From NCBI GenBank assembly GCA_017997825.1, contig JAGOEH010000063.1, forward strand, positions 1 to 16,502: 16,502 nt of DNA. Direction: 5' to 3'. How positions within the stretch are numbered: the stretch's first letter is position 1; the number at the start of each line of letters is the position of its first letter. The notes beneath the pieces were generated by a model. The model had not been told where the DNA came from. It did no database searches and was given only the letters and a program-made list of their open reading frames with translations. Below, one piece after another: positions 7,783-16,380 of this stretch. This stretch comes from Candidatus Delongbacteria bacterium. GTDB taxonomy: Bacteria > JAGOEH01. Both the position numbers and the translations under genes were made by a program.

Positions 7783-8759
7783 GGCAGACTCACTTTCAAT
7801 CGATAAATCATCCCTTTATCGTATGTATTGAAGGCAATTTCATCCCCTTTGGGCGACCAGGCCGGATTCATCTCCATCCGGTCCGGGGTTTCGGTCAACG
7901 GCGTGATGGAGCGATCGCTGAGCCTCATCAGGTACAAATCGGAGCTCAGGTACTGATGTCCGTCATCCTGCGCTTTCATAAAAACCAGGTATCGGCTGTC
8001 CGGCGACCAGGCCGGACGGTTTCCCCAGCCGCAATCATGCAGGGTTCCGGATGAAATATGGCGAACATAAAGATGGCCGCCCAGTTCTTCGAAAGCCAGC
8101 CACTCTCCATCCGGAGAAGTAACGGCATTCAAACACTCTTTGCCGGGCAAGGGATCGATCGGTTTTACATCGAGAGATGTCAGGTCCATCAACCCGATTC
8201 GATTGTGGTGATCAGCTACGACCTGGGCAAGGGAGCGATTTGGCTTGTCAGCAGTTCCAACTGCCGGTTGGTCGGAATCAGCGGGCGAGGATGTAAAAGC
8301 GACCGTTTGGGTAACCAATCGATCACGGTGAAGATAGGCCACCCGATTCCCATTGTCAACCCACTGGGGTAAACAGAGCGCTCCGGGCTCCTGAGCGGAA
8401 ATCTCGCGATAGTCGGAGGGATTCAATCCATAAACCCTAATGGCATGACGATAGGGACCAGTCTGACCGGTATTGGCTCGAGCCACAATCTGATGGCGGT
8501 ACGGATGCCAATTGAACCGAAATCCGGCCCCGGCATCCTGAGTCAGGATGCTCCGTTCCGATCCGTTCGGACGAACCACCTGGATTCCTTGATACTGCAT
8601 CGAGGTAAAAGCCAGCCACTCGCCGTCCGGAGACCACTGAGGCTGCATACAGTAGTCATCTTCTCCTCCGACTACCAATTCGGCAGGTTCCGACCGAAGC
8701 GTACCGCAGAACAGCAGCAGGACGCACCAGACGGAAACGATAGTTCTCAAGTGCTTCAT
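7779..8759 (-). CDS. Exported TolB-like WD40/PD40 beta-propeller protein
   Basis: This protein of 326 residues carries a signal peptide (about 1-23) followed by repeated PD40 propeller blades of the TolB type: PQWSPDGEWLAFTS at about 40-53, TSPDGEWLAFEE at 214-225, RPAWSPDSRYLVFMK at 248-262 and NPAWSPKGDEIAFNT at 298-312, with weaker copies between. Such propellers usually mediate protein binding in the periplasm or at the cell surface; no enzymatic site is visible. A reading with an earlier in-frame ATG at 8789 is possible, but ATG 8759 has a near-perfect AAGGAGAGGA and places the signal peptide at the very N terminus. The gene overlaps the amidase start by 4 nt (ATGA), so both are made together, which hints that the propeller assists, localises or restrains the amidase. 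This functional link is inferred. Confidence 0.8.
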   Translation of the reverse strand: MKHLRTIVSVWCVLLLFCGTLRSEPAELVVGGEDDYCMQPQWSPDGEWLAFTSMQYQGIQVVRPNGSERSILTQDAGAGFRFNWHPYRHQIVARANTGQTGPYRHAIRVYGLNPSDYREISAQEPGALCLPQWVDNGNRVAYLHRDRLVTQTVAFTSSPADSDQPAVGTADKPNRSLAQVVADHHNRIGLMDLTSLDVKPIDPLPGKECLNAVTSPDGEWLAFEELGGHLYVRHISSGTLHDCGWGNRPAWSPDSRYLVFMKAQDDGHQYLSSDLYLMRLSDRSITPLTETPDRMEMNPAWSPKGDEIAFNTYDKGMIYRLKVSLP

Positions 8760-8851
8760 ATCCTCTCCTTGATAATGATTAGACTTCATTTCAAATTGAT
8801 GCCGATCGGGAATCGGAACGAATTGATCAGGCGGAAACGATCATGAAACAA

Positions 8852-8880
8852 AGTATAATGTGCAATCCACAGAACCTGAA
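8852..8880 (-). promoter_or_regulatory. Tentative promoter of the propeller/amidase unit
   Basis: On the minus strand TATACT (8852-8857, 5 of 6 against TATAAT) lies 17 nt after TTCAGG (8875-8880, 3 of 6 against TTGACA). Transcription would begin near 8845, giving a leader of about 85 nt. The -35 box is weak, so this is only a candidate. Confidence 0.3.
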
Positions 8881-8912
8881 ATTCTGGAGCTTTCATCAAA
8901 ATGAAACCGTGA

Positions 8913-8928
8913 TTCAACGTTGAACGTT
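8913..8928. repeat. Overlapping palindromes, possible operator
   Basis: TTCAACGTTGAA (8913-8924) is a perfect 12-bp palindrome. AACGTT occurs at 8916-8921 and again, after one base, at 8923-8928. The site lies between two divergent operons, upstream of the tentative amidase-unit promoter. A dimeric regulator could bind it; the sequence gives no clue which one. Confidence 0.35.
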
Positions 8929-9138
8929 AACATATAACTTTTTTGGCTTAAATCCATAGATTTTTTTCATTAACGATCATTTTGTTGCCGTTTCCTTCCC
9001 TTCCGGTGTATGACACGGCATGTCGATACCTGACGACGACGCACGATCAGCCATCGCACTTACTCCCGATTCCAGTCGCTGATGCTGAATGAATACCCAT
9101 TCTATTCCCCAATTGAGATTTTTATAGTGCAAAGTTTG

Positions 9139-9183
9139 TTTTTTTTTTTATTATTTGACAAGCTTAATAAAATGAATTAGATT
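9139..9183 (+). promoter_or_regulatory. Sigma70-like promoter of the chemotaxis operon, with upstream T tract
   Basis: A perfect TTGACA (9155-9160) is followed after 17 nt by TAGATT (9178-9183, 4 of 6). A run of 11 T (9139-9149) sits where an UP element would contact the RNA polymerase alpha subunits. Transcription would begin near 9190, about 65 nt before the first mcp. The layout mirrors the ord promoter. A flagellar sigma28-type box was not seen here. Confidence 0.6.
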
Positions 9184-9254
9184 TAAGGTTGAAAAAACAC
9201 GATATGTCTTTCATCCGGTAGAAATAGAACGCAGTTCAAAAATAAGAGGTGAGC

Positions 9255-10415
9255 ATGAAAATTATGATCCTGTTTGCAGTTTGTTTGATTGGTGCGTCGT
9301 GGATAGAAGCGTGGGAATGGAGAACTGCCGCCATCATCATCCTGAGTCTGGGTTGCCTGGGATGGGAGTATTGGAATCTAAGGCGTATTCGGAATCATCA
9401 TCAGCATGATTTAGAGATGGAAAAACAGCATTATCATAAAAAGATTTCTGATTTGATTCAGCCGTTAAACGGTCTATTAACCCGGCATTCCCAGGTCATT
9501 CCGGTACTGACCGGTCAGCTCAGCGAAGTGGTGGAGCAAACCGAGCAGGCGGTAATGGAAATTGGGGAGAAGTTTATGAACATTGTCCAGCGGACCCGCA
9601 GTCAATCCCAGAACGCTACTAAAGCCATCAGTGGATTGGCCGGGCAGGACCAGGAGAATAATCGGACCATATTGGATTTGAGTAAAGAGGCGCTGCAGGA
9701 GGTCATCGGCAATCTGAAAGGGGTGGTGACCATCGCCGGACAGAGCCTGGCGGCGATGGAGATGGTCAAGAATTCCATCCAACAGGTTAAACAGCTGGTG
9801 GATGAATTTGAGTATATCACCGAGAAAACCAATCTGCTGGCGTTGAACGCGGCTATTGAAGCGGCCAGGGCGGGGGAACACGGCCGCGGATTCGCGGTGG
9901 TGGCGGATGAAGTTCGTATGCTGTCCGATCGTTCCAACCAGGCAGCAGACAAGATCCACCGCCTGATCAACACCGTGGAGAGCAATATCCTGGAGATTTA
10001 TCAAAAAACCCAATATGGCATGAAGGAAAGCGACCGAATTACTCATGAGGTTGAAAAAACCGTTCAGGAGACCATGGGCCAGATCGATGGTGCCATGCAG
10101 ACCATTCATCAGGATATTTCCCAACTGGCCGACGAGAGTCAGCATCTCAGCCGGGACATCAGCAATATCATCGTTTCCATGCAGTTTCAGGATATTACCC
10201 GACAACGAATTGAACATGTCAATCAACCCCTCAACCAGTTCAAGGAGGACCTGGACGGATTCATACAATCCTCCGAGCACTGGCAGGAACAGCTGGATCA
10301 GTTCGATGACGCCCAGAGCGTCGATCGGCTCGAGTCTCTGTATACTATGGAATCGGAACGTATAACACTAAAAAAAGCCTTGCAGTCCAAAACCAAGGGG
10401 AGTGATAATCCATGA
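9255..10415 (+). CDS. Methyl-accepting chemotaxis protein without a periplasmic sensor domain
   Basis: This 386-residue chemoreceptor has two hydrophobic helices at about 2-18 and 23-38 joined by only a few polar residues (EAWEWR), so it has a membrane hairpin and no extracellular ligand domain. A long cytoplasmic coiled coil follows. Its signalling tip, [20 protein letters not shown], lies at about 190-209, continuing into [18 protein letters not shown] (210-227). The returning helix ends with [14 protein letters not shown] (309-322), a motif seen in a subset of MCPs. There is no HAMP domain. I start it at ATG 9255, because GAGG lies 5 nt upstream; a GTG two codons earlier would lack a ribosome binding site. 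Its stop overlaps the cheA start by 4 nt, so it is co-translated with the kinase. It may sense a cytoplasmic or membrane signal, or serve as a structural array component. Confidence 0.88.
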   Translation: MKIMILFAVCLIGASWIEAWEWRTAAIIILSLGCLGWEYWNLRRIRNHHQHDLEMEKQHYHKKISDLIQPLNGLLTRHSQVIPVLTGQLSEVVEQTEQAVMEIGEKFMNIVQRTRSQSQNATKAISGLAGQDQENNRTILDLSKEALQEVIGNLKGVVTIAGQSLAAMEMVKNSIQQVKQLVDEFEYITEKTNLLALNAAIEAARAGEHGRGFAVVADEVRMLSDRSNQAADKIHRLINTVESNILEIYQKTQYGMKESDRITHEVEKTVQETMGQIDGAMQTIHQDISQLADESQHLSRDISNIIVSMQFQDITRQRIEHVNQPLNQFKEDLDGFIQSSEHWQEQLDQFDDAQSVDRLESLYTMESERITLKKALQSKTKGSDNP

Positions 10416-12517
10416 ATAAAGCCGATATCCATCGTGAAACCTTTCTGGAGGAAGCCCGCGATCTGATGGGCAATCTGGAACATGACCTACTGGAATTGGA
10501 AAATGATCCGGAGAATGAAAATCTGATACACTCGATATTCCGGGCTCTGCATACCATCAAAGGCTCCGGCGGAATGTTCGGGTTTACCGAGGTTTCCGAA
10601 TTCACCCATCAATTCGAAACCCTGTACGATCAGATTCGCTCCGGCATCGTCCCCATTAGTCAGTCTATCATCGATATATCCCTCAAATCCCTGGATATAC
10701 TGAAAAAAATCCTCTTCTCTTCTCTGGATAAGGAGGAGGAAGAATTGAAGAGGCAGATCCTAAGTCAGATGACCGGATATCTCAAGACCAAGCATCCGGA
10801 TACCCGGATACCGGTAATGGCTTCTCCGGCAGAATCCAGGAGTTCAGACAATGAGTTTACCCGTTCCTATACCTATCGCATTCATTTTGAGCCTTTTCCC
10901 CAATTTTTCCTGAGCGGCAACAATCCGATCTATATCATCAATGAGCTCCGGCAAATGGGCTATATGACCCTGCTGATTTTTAACGACCGGATCCCGACGC
11001 TTGAGGAGATCGATCCGGAGAGCTGTTATACCTATTGGAACATTTTTCTGACCACCAACAAGAGTACGGATGAAATCAAGGATGTATTCATATTTGTGGA
11101 AGATCTGTGCCGCTATCAGATCGACCTGGTTTCAACCCCGGAGCAGACCCGGGAGATGCCTAAAAAAATTGGAGAGATCCTGATTGAACGGGGGGAGATC
11201 AAGGGTGAGGACATCAAGCAGGTTACCGATGAACAGCAGCAGTTTGGAAAGATCGCGGTATCCAAGGGATTGACTACACCGGCCAAGATTGCGGCCGCAC
11301 TCAAGGAGCAGAAGCATCTCAAGGAGATCAAAGAGAAACGGGACCAGCATGAGGTAGCCACCACCATCCGGGTGGCATCGGAAAAGGTGGACCGGTTGGT
11401 GGATCTGGTCGGTGAACTGGTCACCTTCCAAGCCCGTTTCAACCAGTTTGTGATCCACAAGAATGAGACCGATCTGCGGTCGCTGGCCAAGACCGCCGAG
11501 CGTCTGATCAGCGAATTGCGGGACAATATGATGAATATCCGAATGATGCCGATCGGTACCTCATTTGGAAAACTGAACCGCCTGGTCCGGGATCTGTCCA
11601 AGGATTTGGGCAAGGAGGTGGAATTCAGGATCGAGGGAGCCGAGACCGAACTGGATAAATCGGTGATTGAACAGTTGAACGATCCCTTGGTGCATATTGT
11701 ACGCAACAGTATCGATCATGGGATCGAACTGCCGCAGGATCGTCTGGCCAAAGGCAAACCGGCCAAAGGAACCATCACCTGTTCGGCCTTCCATGCCGGA
11801 GCCTATGTCATCATCCGGATCGAGGATGACGGAGCCGGTTTGAACAAGGCCTCCATCCTGGCCAAAGCCAGGGAAAAGGGACTGATTTCAGGCGATATCA
11901 GCCTTTCGGACCGGGATATCTACAATATGGTTTTTATGCCGGGATTCTCCACGGCCCAGATCGTGACCAATGTATCCGGCCGGGGAGTCGGTATGGATGT
12001 GGTCAAACGGAATATCGAAAACCTGCGGGGCAGCATCGATATCAACAGTCAACCGAACTCCGGCACCATCATCACCCTGAAGCTGCCGTTGACCCTGGCC
12101 ATCATCGACGGCCTACTGGTCAAAATCTCCGATGGCTATTTCGTGTTTCCGCTCTCTTCGATTGAACGCTGCCTGGAGATCGAAAGCGCCATGCGCCTGG
12201 AAAACAACGGCCGCAACATCGTCATGAACAACAATGAATTCATTCCCTTCATCTGCCTGAGGGATCAGTTCGAGATAACCGATACACCTCCGGAGATCGA
12301 ACAGATCGTAATCACCGAAATTGACAGCCACCGCATCGGCTTTGTGGTCGACCGGGTAATGGGCGAATACCAGACTGTCATCAAACCGCTGGGATCGATT
12401 TTCCGCCAGATCGACTGCATCTCCGGCGCTACCATTCTGGGTGACGGCACCGTCGCACTGATTCTGGACATCAACCACCTCTACCGATTGAGCGAAAAGG
12501 CTCTATCGTCCATGTAA
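10412..12517 (+). CDS. cheA: Chemotaxis histidine kinase CheA
   Basis: CheA is the array kinase that autophosphorylates and passes phosphate to response regulators. In the 701 residues I see: an HPt (P1) domain at about 1-110 with the phosphoryl-accepting H47 in [10 protein letters not shown]; a middle domain at about 152-240 ([18 protein letters not shown]... FIFVEDLC) that does not look like classical P2; a segment at about 252-300 with [11 protein letters not shown] and [10 protein letters not shown], resembling the N-terminal repeats of GspE-type proteins; the P3 dimerisation helices at about 318-385; the P4 ATPase with N box [10 protein letters not shown] (428-437), G1 DDGAG (472-476) and G2 GRGVGMDV (523-530); and a CheW-like P5 at about 562-695. 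Similar middle regions occur in some deltaproteobacterial CheAs, from memory. The gene overlaps the preceding mcp by 4 nt. All catalytic motifs are intact. Confidence 0.95.
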   Translation: MNKADIHRETFLEEARDLMGNLEHDLLELENDPENENLIHSIFRALHTIKGSGGMFGFTEVSEFTHQFETLYDQIRSGIVPISQSIIDISLKSLDILKKILFSSLDKEEEELKRQILSQMTGYLKTKHPDTRIPVMASPAESRSSDNEFTRSYTYRIHFEPFPQFFLSGNNPIYIINELRQMGYMTLLIFNDRIPTLEEIDPESCYTYWNIFLTTNKSTDEIKDVFIFVEDLCRYQIDLVSTPEQTREMPKKIGEILIERGEIKGEDIKQVTDEQQQFGKIAVSKGLTTPAKIAAALKEQKHLKEIKEKRDQHEVATTIRVASEKVDRLVDLVGELVTFQARFNQFVIHKNETDLRSLAKTAERLISELRDNMMNIRMMPIGTSFGKLNRLVRDLSKDLGKEVEFRIEGAETELDKSVIEQLNDPLVHIVRNSIDHGIELPQDRLAKGKPAKGTITCSAFHAGAYVIIRIEDDGAGLNKASILAKAREKGLISGDISLSDRDIYNMVFMPGFSTAQIVTNVSGRGVGMDVVKRNIENLRGSIDINSQPNSGTIITLKLPLTLAIIDGLLVKISDGYFVFPLSSIERCLEIESAMRLENNGRNIVMNNNEFIPFICLRDQFEITDTPPEIEQIVITEIDSHRIGFVVDRVMGEYQTVIKPLGSIFRQIDCISGATILGDGTVALILDINHLYRLSEKALSSM

Positions 12518-12566
12518 CCGATCTTTTTCTGATCAATTACTTACGTGTCATACCTGTTCAACTCGG

Positions 12567-12585
12567 GCTCATTCTACGAATGAGC
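12567..12585 (+). repeat. Perfect inverted repeat between cheA and the second mcp
   Basis: GCTCATTC (12567-12574) and GAATGAGC (12578-12585) form an 8-bp perfect stem with a TAC loop, 50 nt after the cheA stop and 23 nt before the mcp start. No T run follows, so it is not an intrinsic terminator. It may be an operator or an mRNA stability element. Confidence 0.45.
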
Positions 12586-12608
12586 ACCGATAACCGAAAG
12601 GAGTCCGT

Positions 12609-14852
12609 ATGTTCGCGACCATGAAAATGGGCCGAAAAATCATGTTATCCCTGGTGTTGTTGATCCTGATCAGCATGATCATCGGCGGAATCGGGATCCT
12701 GAATCTCAACCGAATTCAAAAAGCCGACCAGGAGCTGTATGAACAAATCACCATCCCCATCTCCAAGATTCAGGATGTGGGCTTAGCCTTTCAGCAGTGC
12801 CGCGTCTTATTGAAAGAAATGGTGGTAGCGGCTCAAACCAGGGAACAGATGCAGGCCATCATCGACAAGATCCAAATCGAACGGCAGCGGATGACGGATG
12901 GCTGCAATGTCTTCGAACAGGCCATGGATAAGAATGACCAAAAGATGGTCAAAGACTTTGAAACCTTCATGAATATCCGGAAAGAAATCGCCCCCCACAT
13001 GGATTCGATGTATGTATTGGGATTGGCGCTCAAAAAGGATCAATTACTGTATCATTTGCAGAACCTGGCTGAACCCGTTTTGATCAAGGAATTGGGTATA
13101 ATCAGCGAGATCGTGAATTATCAGATCGAGCAGGGAAATCAGGTCGCCAAGAACAACTCCAGCCTGGCCAGTACCGCCACCATGGTCATGGTTATTTCCC
13201 TGATCTTCGGATTCATCTTGGGGATTGTACTGAGCCTGACAATGTCGAAGAATATTACCCAGATCATCGGATCACTGATCAAGGAATCTCAGTACCTGAT
13301 CGAGGCGGCTACCAACGGCAAGCTGGATGTCCGGGCCGATCCCCAGAAGATCAATTTCGAGTTCCGGGACATCATCATCGGATTCAACAAGACCCTGGAC
13401 GCCCTGATCAGCCCGCTGAACGTATCGGCCGAGTATATGGACCGAATCAGCAAGGGAGATATCCCACAGAAAATTACCGAGCAGTACAAGGGCGATTTCA
13501 ACGAGATCAAGAACAATCTGAATCTGTGCATTGACACCCTGAACGGATTGATTGACAGCATCAAACAAATGTATGAAGCTCACAAGGTCGGCAATACGGA
13601 TGTTTACATTGATCCGCAGCTGTTCACCGGTCTATATCAGAATATGGCCAACGCGATCAATAATTCCGTAAAGGACCATATTGCGATTACACTGGATATG
13701 ATGGATATTCTGGCGGCTTACTCGGAAGGAGATTTCAGTCCGGTTTTAAGAAAGCTGCCGGGAAAGCAAGCGGTGGTTAATGAAAAGATGGATCAATTAA
13801 GGGATTCAATGTTCTATATTGCCGATGTAGCCAAATCCATGGCGAACGGGGATCTGACCAAGGAGATCAAGATCCGGTCCGACAAGGACGAGTTGATGAA
13901 GTCGATGAGTGCCATGTTGGAGAAGCTGACCGAGGTAGTTGGGGATGTCAAATCGAGTGCCGACAATGTGGCCGGCGGGAGTCAGGAATTGAGTGCCAGC
14001 GCCGAGCAGTTGTCGGAAGGTGCCTCGGAGCAGGCGGCATCGGCCGAAGAGGTTTCTTCCTCGATGGAAGAAATGGCCTCCAGTATCCAGCAGAACTCTG
14101 AGAATGCGGCCCAGACCGAGAAGATTGCCGTCAAGTCGTCGGAGGATGCCAAGGGCGGAGCCAAGGCAGTCAACGAGACGATGGTGGCGATGAAGGAGAT
14201 TGCCAGCAAGATCACCATTATTGAGGAGATAGCGCGTCAGACCAACATGCTGGCGTTGAACGCGGCCATCGAGGCGGCCCGGGCCGGAGAGCACGGCAAG
14301 GGATTTGCGGTGGTGGCCAGCGAGGTGCGCAGCCTGGCCGAACGCAGCCAGACCGCGGCCGGCGAGATCACCCAGTTGGCCTCCCAGAGTGTGATTGTGG
14401 CCGAGAAGGCCGGCGAGATGCTGACCCGGATCCTGCCGGATATCCAGAAGACGGCCGAACTGGTCCAGGAGATCACCGCCGCCAGTTCCGAACAGAACAA
14501 GGGCGCCGAGCAGATCAACAAGGCCATCCAGCAGCTCGACCAGGTCATCCAGCACAATGCCTCGGCCTCCGAAGAGATCTCTTCCACCTCCGAGCAGTTG
14601 ACCGCCCAGGCCGAACAGCTCCAGCAGGCCATCGCCTTCTTCCGGACCCGTACCAGCGGAAATTCACGCCAGATCATTCTGAAACCGGCTGCTCCGGCCA
14701 TCCGTAAAGCCGCGGCTCCACCATTCCCTGCCAAATCCAATGCCCCGGAGCGTCCCGCTCCCAAAACCCCGGCCGCTAACGCCCCTAAAAAGGGCATCAA
14801 ACTCGATTTGGGAGGCCGCGACTCCGATGACGACGATTTCGAGCGCTATTAA
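12609..14852 (+). CDS. Methyl-accepting chemotaxis protein with 4-helix-bundle sensor and C-terminal CheR tether
   Basis: This transmembrane chemoreceptor of 747 residues has TM1 at about 11-33, a periplasmic helical domain at about 34-187 of the 4HB_MCP type, and TM2 at about 191-213. HAMP-like segments follow at about 214-268, 269-320 and 365-445 (ISKGDIP, YSEGDFS and ANGDLTKEI mark them). The signalling coiled coil covers about 448-675, with the CheA/CheW-contact tip [20 protein letters not shown] at 539-558. After it, a proline/alanine-rich linker (about 690-728) leads to a terminal acidic stretch ending DFERY. That end fits the aromatic-x-x-aromatic pentapeptide that tethers CheR in other bacteria. 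The start is supported by AAAGGAG 6 nt upstream. Ligand unknown. It sits between cheA and cheW. Confidence 0.93.
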   Translation: MFATMKMGRKIMLSLVLLILISMIIGGIGILNLNRIQKADQELYEQITIPISKIQDVGLAFQQCRVLLKEMVVAAQTREQMQAIIDKIQIERQRMTDGCNVFEQAMDKNDQKMVKDFETFMNIRKEIAPHMDSMYVLGLALKKDQLLYHLQNLAEPVLIKELGIISEIVNYQIEQGNQVAKNNSSLASTATMVMVISLIFGFILGIVLSLTMSKNITQIIGSLIKESQYLIEAATNGKLDVRADPQKINFEFRDIIIGFNKTLDALISPLNVSAEYMDRISKGDIPQKITEQYKGDFNEIKNNLNLCIDTLNGLIDSIKQMYEAHKVGNTDVYIDPQLFTGLYQNMANAINNSVKDHIAITLDMMDILAAYSEGDFSPVLRKLPGKQAVVNEKMDQLRDSMFYIADVAKSMANGDLTKEIKIRSDKDELMKSMSAMLEKLTEVVGDVKSSADNVAGGSQELSASAEQLSEGASEQAASAEEVSSSMEEMASSIQQNSENAAQTEKIAVKSSEDAKGGAKAVNETMVAMKEIASKITIIEEIARQTNMLALNAAIEAARAGEHGKGFAVVASEVRSLAERSQTAAGEITQLASQSVIVAEKAGEMLTRILPDIQKTAELVQEITAASSEQNKGAEQINKAIQQLDQVIQHNASASEEISSTSEQLTAQAEQLQQAIAFFRTRTSGNSRQIILKPAAPAIRKAAAPPFPAKSNAPERPAPKTPAANAPKKGIKLDLGGRDSDDDDFERY

Positions 14853-14866
14853 CCAAGGAGCCTGAT

Positions 14867-15358
14867 ATGTCAGTGGATACCATCACCAATAATACCCAAT
14901 ACCTGACCTTCAAGCTCTCCAATGAAATTTACGCCCTGGAGATCGCTAAGGTCAGAGAAGTGTTGGACATGACCACCATCACCAAGGTCCCTCAGACTCC
15001 GGAATTCATGCTGGGCGTCATCAATCTGCGGGGCGGCGTGGTGCCGGTCATCGATATGCGCCTCAAGTTTGGGCTGGATAAGGGTGAAAAAACGGTCAAC
15101 ACCTGCATTATTATCGTAGAAATCACCATCGATCAGGAAACCACCATTCTGGGAGCCCTGGTCGATTCGGTCCAGGAGGTGCTCGATCTGGAACCCAGCC
15201 AACTGGAGCCCCCGCCCCGGATCGGCACCCGGCTCAAGATCGAATTCATCAAAGCTATGGGCAAATGGAAGAAACAGTTCATCATCATTCTGGATATCGA
15301 TCGCATATTCTCGATCGAAGAGCTCTCCATTTTCCAAGAGATGGAAAAATCGGAATAA
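14867..15358 (+). CDS. cheW: Chemotaxis coupling protein CheW
   Basis: CheW is the adaptor that links chemoreceptor tips to the P5 domain of CheA. The 163-residue protein is one CheW domain: YLTFKLSNEIYALEIAKVRE at about 12-31, then PEFMLGVINLRGGVVPVIDM at 45-64 containing the conserved NLRG arginine region, LGALVDSVQEVLDL at 95-108, and FIIILDIDRIF at 138-148. It begins 14 nt after the mcp stop with AAGGAG just upstream, and it is slightly longer at the C terminus than minimal CheW proteins. Its direct neighbours, the receptor upstream and cheR downstream, are the expected partners. After its stop comes a long hairpin before cheR. Confidence 0.95.
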   Translation: MSVDTITNNTQYLTFKLSNEIYALEIAKVREVLDMTTITKVPQTPEFMLGVINLRGGVVPVIDMRLKFGLDKGEKTVNTCIIIVEITIDQETTILGALVDSVQEVLDLEPSQLEPPPRIGTRLKIEFIKAMGKWKKQFIIILDIDRIFSIEELSIFQEMEKSE

Positions 15359-15377
15359 CAGTATCACCTGTAGAATC

Positions 15378-15416
15378 CATGCCTTCCTCCCTATCGAGAG
15401 ATGGGGGGAAGGCATG
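15378..15416 (+). repeat. Long GAGA-capped hairpin between cheW and cheR
   Basis: CATGCCTTCCTCCC (15378-15391) pairs with GGGGGGAAGGCATG (15403-15416) with a single G-U wobble. Inside, ATC and GAT add three pairs around a GAGA loop (15396-15399), a GNRA-type tetraloop, with T15392 bulged. The stem is about 17 bp. No T run follows on either strand, so it is not a typical terminator. It might block exonucleases, set the cheW:cheR ratio, or be bound by a protein. Confidence 0.65.
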
Positions 15417-15457
15417 ATCGATCATTAAAGATGGACGGCTTTAATGAAAGGAAGCAC

Positions 15458-16345
15458 ATGGTGGCAAACGAAAATCGAAATATGAATGAAATGGATTTGC
15501 GAGACGTTGATTTCAACAAACTGGCCGGGTTCATTTATAACAATTACGGCATCAAGCTTCCCCAATCCAAAAAAGTGATGCTGGAAGGCCGGCTGCGAAA
15601 ACGTCTGCGAGCCTTAAAAATGCATTCTTTTGCAGAATACTGCGATTACGTCTTCAGTCCGGCCGGATCTGAAGAAGAAGTCATTCATATGATTGATGTC
15701 GTGACGACCAACAAGACTGATTTTTTCAGAGAACCGGCCCATTATGATTATCTTATATCCCTGGCTCTGCCCGAGTTGGTAGTCAGCTACGGCTGCGGGA
15801 TCAACCGCCCCCTGATGGTATGGAGTGCCGGGTGTTCAAGCGGAGAGGAACCTTATACCCTGGCGATGGTGCTCAACAAATATGCTGAACAATATCCGGG
15901 ATTTACCTTTGAATCGATTATTCTGGCCACCGATGTATCCACTCAGATGCTGGATCGCGCCAAACGCGCCATATATGACGAAAGCCGGATCGAACCGATT
16001 CCGGACCCGTTCCGGAAAAAATATATCCTAAAAAGCAAAGACCCCAACCGTCAGTTGATCCGGATTTCCCCCGAGATTCGAGCCATGGTTCGATTCCGAC
16101 GTCTGAACCTGATGGATCAGGATTTTGGATTCCGGGAACCCCTGGATGTGATCTTTTGCCGAAATGTCATCATCTATTTCGATACCCCAACCCAGAACAC
16201 ATTGCTTAACAAATATTATAAGCTGCTGCGTCCGGGGGGATACCTGTTCATCGGTCATTCGGAGACTCTGCATGCCCTGGATGTTCCCTTTATCCAAACG
16301 GCTCCCACCATTTACAAAAAGGAAGACAAGAACCTTAATTCATAA
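15458..16345 (+). CDS. cheR: Chemoreceptor glutamate methyltransferase CheR
   Basis: CheR transfers methyl groups from S-adenosylmethionine to glutamates of chemoreceptors, the adaptation step of chemotaxis. In 295 residues I see the N-terminal helical domain (about 18-90, with GIKLPQSKKVMLEGRLRKRL at 31-50), VTTNKTDFFRE (82-92), the SAM-binding WSAGCSSGEEPYT (122-134), TDVSTQMLDRA (158-168), the beta subdomain (about 183-212), and FCRNVIIYF (233-241) with FIGHSE (264-269). The frame is open to an ATG at 15401, but that start lies inside the hairpin and has no ribosome binding site. ATG 15458 follows AAAGGAAG, so I use it. The beta subdomain loop is as long as in E. coli CheR, which binds receptor pentapeptides, although its glycines are absent. 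It may use the DFERY tail of the upstream receptor. Confidence 0.93.
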   Translation: MVANENRNMNEMDLRDVDFNKLAGFIYNNYGIKLPQSKKVMLEGRLRKRLRALKMHSFAEYCDYVFSPAGSEEEVIHMIDVVTTNKTDFFREPAHYDYLISLALPELVVSYGCGINRPLMVWSAGCSSGEEPYTLAMVLNKYAEQYPGFTFESIILATDVSTQMLDRAKRAIYDESRIEPIPDPFRKKYILKSKDPNRQLIRISPEIRAMVRFRRLNLMDQDFGFREPLDVIFCRNVIIYFDTPTQNTLLNKYYKLLRPGGYLFIGHSETLHALDVPFIQTAPTIYKKEDKNLNS

Positions 16346-16380
16346 TCACGTAAACCCATTGATCCAGCAAGGAGGAAGCA

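Larger units (their letters stand above)
8760..9154. other. Divergent intergenic region between the amidase unit and the chemotaxis operon
   Basis: About 495 nt separate the two outward-facing operons, and this entry covers the part left of the che promoter. I see no gene in it. It holds a possible minus-strand promoter (8852-8880), overlapping palindromes at 8913-8928 (TTCAACGTTGAA and a second AACGTT), T runs at 8939-8944 and 8959-8965, and a run of 11 T at 9139-9149 directly upstream of the che -35 box. The stretch 8995-9120 shows no clear ORF, repeat or promoter that I can support. Confidence 0.6.

Noticed and set aside
8760-8789. Longer start of the propeller gene at ATG 8789
   Set aside because: It would add ten polar residues in front of the signal peptide, while ATG 8759 has a near-perfect ribosome binding site.
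9477-10280. 267-codon minus-strand frame opposite the first mcp
   Set aside because: Antisense to a well-supported coiled-coil receptor. Its Leu/Gly/His-rich, low-complexity look is the reverse of the coiled-coil codons.
12567-12593. Sigma28 (flagellar) promoter before the second mcp
   Set aside because: ACCGATAA at 12586-12593 resembles the -10 box, but the -35 position reads GCTCATTC, only 2 of 8 matches to TAAAGTTT.
13806-14555. 249-codon minus-strand frame opposite the second mcp
   Set aside because: Antisense shadow of the MCP signalling domain, with repetitive LLGLG-type sequence and no family match.
15401-15457. Longer CheR start at ATG 15401
   Set aside because: This ATG lies inside the hairpin and lacks a ribosome binding site, and the extra 19 residues do not resemble CheR. 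ATG 15458 has AAAGGAAG.
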